Below are positions 23,720 through 26,694 of a stretch of DNA of 26,694 nt, piece by piece. A model generated the notes under the pieces. The model ran no database searches. It had not been told where the DNA came from and saw nothing but the letters and a program-made list of their open reading frames with translations. Origin of the DNA: Deltaproteobacteria bacterium RIFOXYA12_FULL_61_11 (GTDB lineage: Bacteria; Bdellovibrionota_F; JAHFAK01; YA12-FULL-61-11); assembly GCA_001799195.1 (NCBI GenBank), contig MGSU01000324.1, positions 1 through 26,694 of the forward strand, written 5' to 3'. The position numbers and the translations under genes were made by a program. Numbering within the stretch: position 1 is the stretch's first letter; each line of letters begins with the position of its first letter.

Positions 23720-23754
23720 GGTGGCTTGTCCACCGACCGAAGTCCGTGTAGATT
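23720..23754 (+). promoter_or_regulatory. Possible glnA promoter with a small inverted repeat
   Basis: TTGTCC (23726-23731), 17 bases, TAGATT (23749-23754), about 53 bases ahead of glnA. GGTGG/CCACC (23720-23724/23730-23734) encloses the -35 box and may be a regulator site. I found no sigma-54 GG-N10-GC pattern here. Confidence 0.4.
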
Positions 23755-23806
23755 CCCGGCATTCGGCCAAGGCCGACGACCACAGGGATCTTCACGAGGA
23801 GGCCCC

Positions 23807-25231
23807 ATGCAGCGCGAACGAATGACCTCGATGATCGCCGAACACGGGATCGAGAGCATCGACATCAAGTACTCGGACCTTATCGGAAACTGGTACCATC
23901 TCGGCTTTCCCACCGGGCGATTGGCCTCCGTACTCGAGCACGGCATCCCCTTCGACGGCTCCAGTGTGCCGGGAATGCGCGCCGTGGAATCCGGCGACAT
24001 GTTGCTCAGACCTGATCCCGCCACGGCCATCCTCGATCCCTTCACCCGGCGTCCAACCCTGCGTATGTTGGCCTACATCTGCGACGCGGTGACCGGCGAG
24101 GGAGTGGCCAAAGACCCGCGCAGCCTGGCCCAGCGCGCTCAGAGCTTCCTCGAACACAGCGGCGTAGCCGACCAATCGAAGTGGATCCCCGAATTTGAGT
24201 TCTACCTCTTCAACGAGGCCGAGATCCATAACGGCAAGTTCAGCGCCGGCTTCAGCTTCACCTCGGCGGAGAACAAGGAGGATTTGCCCTTCGGGTACCA
24301 GGACAAAGCCGGAACCGCGGTGTCCAACCGCAAGGGTTACCACATCGATGTTCCCTTCGACCGCTATGCCGACGTGCGACAAGAGATGGTCGAACAGATC
24401 GAGCGCATCGGCTGTCCCGTGCGCTACCACCACCACGAGGTCGGCCTCTCGGGGCAACAGGAGATCGAGACCGAGCTGATCGACTTCCGGCAGATCATCG
24501 ACAAGATGATGTACATCAAGGACATCATCCACAACACCGCGCTCAAAAACGGTCTGACCGCGACCTTCATGCCCAAACCCCTCTACGACGAGCCGGGCAG
24601 CGGCATGCACTTCCACCTCCAACTCCTCAAACAGGGCCGCAATGTCTTCTACCGAAAGGGAGGCTATGCCGACCTCTCCGACGAGGCCCTCTGCTTCATC
24701 GGCGGCATACTCCACCACGGCCGCAGTCTGGCAGCCTTCACCAACCCGAGCACCAATTCCTACAAACGCCTGCTCCCCGGCTTCGAGGCCCCGGTCAAGC
24801 TCTTCTTCGGCCTGGCGAACCGCAGCGCGGCCATCCGCATCCCCCGCTACGCAAACAGCGAAGAGGCAAAGCGGATCGAATTCCGCACCAGCGACGGCAC
24901 CTGCAATTACTACTTCGCCATGAGCGCCCTGCTCATGGCTGGGCTCGACGGCATCCACCGCAAACTCCGACCAACAACCGAGAATCGCTTCGGGCCTTAC
25001 GACGACAATGTCTTCGCCTGGAGCGAGGAACGCCGCGCGACCCTGCACTCCATCCCCTCGAGCCTCGAGGAAGCCCTGGCAGCCTTACAGGAAGACCACG
25101 AGTATCTGCTTGCCGGTGGCGTGTTCAACGAAGAACTGTTGCAGAGCTGGGTCCTCGAGAAGCAGAAGGAAGTCGTCGCCGTCCGCAATCGTCCCCACCC
25201 GTTCGAAATGAATTTGTATTACAGTCTGTAA
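23807..25231 (+). CDS. glnA: Type I glutamine synthetase
   Basis: The 474-residue enzyme joins ammonia to glutamate using ATP and forms a dodecamer. Family motifs in order: FDGSSVPGM (residues 49-57), EFEFYLF with metal Glu residues (129-135), HHEVGLSGQ (209-217), GSGMHFHLQL (264-273), NPSTNSYKRLLPGFEAPV (313-330) and NRSAAIRIP (338-346). The region where E. coli carries the adenylylated Tyr (NLYDLPPE) reads ENRFGPYDDNVFAW here, so adenylylation control in the usual form is unlikely. The preceding stretch SDGTCNYYF differs from the common NPYLAF. AGGAGG lies four bases before the ATG at 23807; an in-frame ATG 15 bases later also exists. It is monocistronic and divergent from skp. Confidence 0.95.
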   Translation: MQRERMTSMIAEHGIESIDIKYSDLIGNWYHLGFPTGRLASVLEHGIPFDGSSVPGMRAVESGDMLLRPDPATAILDPFTRRPTLRMLAYICDAVTGEGVAKDPRSLAQRAQSFLEHSGVADQSKWIPEFEFYLFNEAEIHNGKFSAGFSFTSAENKEDLPFGYQDKAGTAVSNRKGYHIDVPFDRYADVRQEMVEQIERIGCPVRYHHHEVGLSGQQEIETELIDFRQIIDKMMYIKDIIHNTALKNGLTATFMPKPLYDEPGSGMHFHLQLLKQGRNVFYRKGGYADLSDEALCFIGGILHHGRSLAAFTNPSTNSYKRLLPGFEAPVKLFFGLANRSAAIRIPRYANSEEAKRIEFRTSDGTCNYYFAMSALLMAGLDGIHRKLRPTTENRFGPYDDNVFAWSEERRATLHSIPSSLEEALAALQEDHEYLLAGGVFNEELLQSWVLEKQKEVVAVRNRPHPFEMNLYYSL

Positions 25232-25238
25232 GTGTTGA

Positions 25239-25257
25239 AACCAAGTTGGACTTGGTT
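25239..25257. repeat. Short hairpin repeat after glnA, left copy
   Basis: AACCAAGT-TGG-ACTTGGTT is a perfect eight-base stem with a three-base loop, eight bases after the glnA stop. No T-run follows. Its first 15 bases (AACCAAGTTGGACTT) recur at 26499-26513 with further similarity on both sides. The two copies frame the AT-richer gene between them. Confidence 0.6.
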
Positions 25258-25293
25258 CTACCGTACATTGAAAAGATGCTCGACAAAGCATCA

Positions 25294-26343
25294 TCAATAG
25301 GTGCGGAAATCCATGGTCAAGGATGCCCCATGGGATTCTGAAAAGGAAACCCGATCAAACGTATGGAGGAAACCGACGCGCAGAGAATATTGCGGAATCA
25401 TGGTGAATTGGCTGAAGAACTCAAAGCCGATAACGGCATCGGTCGATACCCTATCCATAAAAAGAGCAGCCTGGGTGAAATCCACCCAGGCGATGTGAAA
25501 GGCTGTAAAAGCACCCAGGGCCCAATGTTCTGGACGGTAGCTGAGACTCATTTCAGATGACAAAGTCCTGGCTCTTTGGTACCCATTCGGTGAACTTTGA
25601 TACAGTGCTCCTGGTTCGAGGCTTGTGCCTATCTTGTAGTGCGCACTTTGGTACCAGAAGACGAGGCCAGGTATCGAGTACTCATTCGCGCCGAAGGCTA
25701 TCACTCGGAAGGAACTTCTCAGTGTGGGGGATAGCCAGCTTGGTTCCTCTTCATCCACGTTGGTCCAGGTGGGACGAGGACATTCCCGGAGTGTCAACAA
25801 CAGAGTCTCTCCGGGTGCTGGATTGAAGTGCAAAGCAAGTCGATCATACGCTTTGTGAGGGTTGTCTTCTTTATAGAGCAACCATAAATCGCGTTCTGCA
25901 CCTGGTCCGAGCTCGAATTTCAGCCGGTTCGATGTTGTCATCTCGTCTTTGAATTCGTGGGGGAACTTGCCGAGACCGAGGGCATAGGGGAGCAACTGAA
26001 TGTCGCTGCTTACATCTTTTCCTCCGATCAGAAGGATAAAGGCCCCCTGATCAACAGAAACCGTATCCGGTGAATCGTTGCGCATGACCAGGGATAGGCC
26101 GATCCAACAGGTAGTGTCGCGGATAAAGATACCACTTGACGGTCGGAAGAACAGCTCTTCTACTTCGATGGCAAGGTGTCGTGCGGGGATTTCTTGGCGG
26201 AGCGGGGTGGTTTTACTTGTATACCGAGCAAAGCGAGGAGTACAGCCAAGAGAACAGGAAACGCCGACGATGAACCCCAACAAGAGCAGTGGAAGCTCGA
26301 TCTTTGTCAGGCTTATTTTCTGGTGCCTTGGCAATAGAGGCAT
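25294..26343 (-). CDS. Unrecognised envelope protein, possible lipoprotein or beta-barrel
   Basis: A 349-residue protein that I cannot assign to a family. The N-terminus is basic and then hydrophobic (ELPLLLLGFIVGVSCSLGC), with two Cys positions that could serve as a lipobox, neither ideal. Residues about 50-190 look like a beta-rich domain (LAIEVEELFFRPSSGIF, WIGLSLVMRNDSPDTVSVD). From about residue 205 short alternating strands rich in Tyr, Phe and Ser appear (SMSLSYRPEHW-like segment, FTMIPQYSLRVGFLHTF), and the chain ends SLTMDFRTY with a terminal aromatic, as in outer-membrane barrels. Base and codon use are clearly AT-richer than the neighbours, which suggests transfer. It is alone, convergent with glnA. 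Confidence 0.65.
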   Translation of the reverse strand: MPLLPRHQKISLTKIELPLLLLGFIVGVSCSLGCTPRFARYTSKTTPLRQEIPARHLAIEVEELFFRPSSGIFIRDTTCWIGLSLVMRNDSPDTVSVDQGAFILLIGGKDVSSDIQLLPYALGLGKFPHEFKDEMTTSNRLKFELGPGAERDLWLLYKEDNPHKAYDRLALHFNPAPGETLLLTLRECPRPTWTNVDEEEPSWLSPTLRSSFRVIAFGANEYSIPGLVFWYQSAHYKIGTSLEPGALYQSSPNGYQRARTLSSEMSLSYRPEHWALGAFTAFHIAWVDFTQAALFMDRVSTDAVIGFEFFSQFTMIPQYSLRVGFLHTFDRVSFSESHGASLTMDFRTY

Positions 26344-26373
26344 AACTCTCTTGCGTATTGAAATCCGGTCACG

Positions 26374-26402
26374 ATGCTAGCCTGAATTTCCACACAAAAC
26401 AA
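26374..26402 (-). promoter_or_regulatory. Possible promoter of the AT-richer envelope gene
   Basis: Minus strand: TTGTTT (26402-26397), 17 bases, TAGCAT (26379-26374), about 30 bases before the ATG at 26343. Boxes are moderate matches. Confidence 0.3.
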
Positions 26403-26475
26403 ATGAGCTTACATTCATGCCCGATGAGCATCAAGAGTCGTGCGTTCTGCCTTCTGCCACAAGGAAAACCACAGG

Positions 26476-26520
26476 AGTTTGAAAAACCAAGTTTGAAAAA
26501 CCAAGTTGGACTTTGCTCTG
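26476..26520. repeat. Tandem 14-base repeat joined to the right copy of the AACCAAGTTGGACTT repeat
   Basis: AGTTTGAAAAACCA occurs twice head to tail (26476-26489 and 26490-26503), followed by AGTTGGACTTTGCTCTG. The second unit plus this tail parallels the sequence after glnA (GTTGAAACCAAGTTGGACTT, then GGTTCT). The 26344-26694 stretch otherwise has no credible gene; the one plus-strand frame in it (26358-26564) has neither a ribosome site nor protein-like composition. Confidence 0.6.
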
Positions 26521-26653
26521 TCCATACCATTGGTTTTCCCCCATCCTCACCTCAAACCTGGTAGCGGTGTTATTCGAAAAGGAGGTGGAACAATCGAAAA
26601 GGCCATAAACCGTTGACTTGCGGGCGAACCTCTCCCGTCCTCGCGCGGCGCTG

Positions 26654-26686
26654 AAAAGACTGCCGAGATTGGGGCTCAGTCTTTTT
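26654..26686. terminator. Hairpin with flanking A and T runs at the window edge
   Basis: AAAAGACTG (26654-26662) and CAGTCTTTT (26677-26685) form a nine-base stem with a 14-base loop; one more T follows at 26686. With A's on one side and T's on the other it could end transcripts from both directions. What it serves lies beyond the window. Confidence 0.6.
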
Positions 26687-26694
26687 GCGACGCG

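Noticed and set aside
23792-25048. Minus-strand 418-codon frame opposite glnA
   Set aside because: glnA is certain; the antisense product is a compositional shadow.
25239-25257. Intrinsic terminator of glnA
   Set aside because: The hairpin is good but no T-run follows, and the sequence recurs elsewhere, so a repeat is the better label.
26358-26564. Plus-strand 68-codon frame at the right end
   Set aside because: No ribosome site, includes the tandem repeats, and no sign of a folded or membrane protein.
26613-26641. TTGACT at 26613 as a promoter
   Set aside because: No recognisable -10 hexamer lies at 16-18 bases; the following sequence is strongly GC-rich.

Overview
The window is a GC-rich stretch of chromosome from a flagellated Gram-negative bacterium. 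Its gene content (RseP, Skp/OmpH, TsaB and PssA together; an FHA/TonB-type protein with an AgmX/PglI-like end; DUF2723 and CgeB-like sugar-transfer genes; frequent GTG starts; 4-8 base gene overlaps) best fits a deltaproteobacterial-type lineage such as Myxococcota, Desulfobacterota or Bradymonadota. No rRNA or other phylogenetic marker is present, so this placement is an inference. There are 23 supportable protein genes, the first cut by the window edge. I saw no tRNA, rRNA, CRISPR array, transposase or phage gene.

Layout: (1) 1-1256, the end of a large YfhO-like membrane protein, plus strand. (2) 1202-1744, an array of GC-rich hairpins between two convergent genes. Stem sequences change in a compensating way while loops and linkers are kept. 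(3) 1763-5273, minus-strand flagellar hook operon fliK-flgD-flgE. (4) 5274-5570, a divergent control region with repeated CCGGCA motifs. (5) 5571-10951, a tightly packed plus-strand operon for an energised envelope complex: a TolQ/ExbB-like channel, an ExbD-like protein lacking the key Asp, a regular ExbD/TolR, an FHA-TM-TonB-like transducer, and a lipoprotein that looks like an inactive C25 (gingipain-type) peptidase. (6) 10932-13776, minus-strand operon: cyclic-nucleotide-binding protein, AI-2E-family permease, CgeB-like glycosyltransferase. (7) 13877-17046, minus-strand operon: TPR protein, small membrane protein, DUF2723/PMT-like protein. (8) 17239-19014, acyl-CoA synthetase, plus strand. 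(9) 19027-23581, minus-strand envelope/housekeeping genes skp, Trm112-like, DUF218, rseP, tsaB, pssA. (10) 23807-25231, glnA. (11) 25232-26694, a visibly AT-richer end holding one unrecognised envelope protein gene flanked by copies of a short repeat, then a hairpin with a T-run at the edge.

Most of the window deals with the cell envelope: flagellar hook building, a proton-driven trans-periplasmic machine related to TonB/Tol/gliding motors, sugar transfer at the membrane, phospholipid synthesis, outer-membrane protein chaperoning and stress proteolysis. The two most unusual items are the covarying hairpin array at 1202-1744 and the TolQ/ExbD/FHA-TonB/pseudo-peptidase operon.
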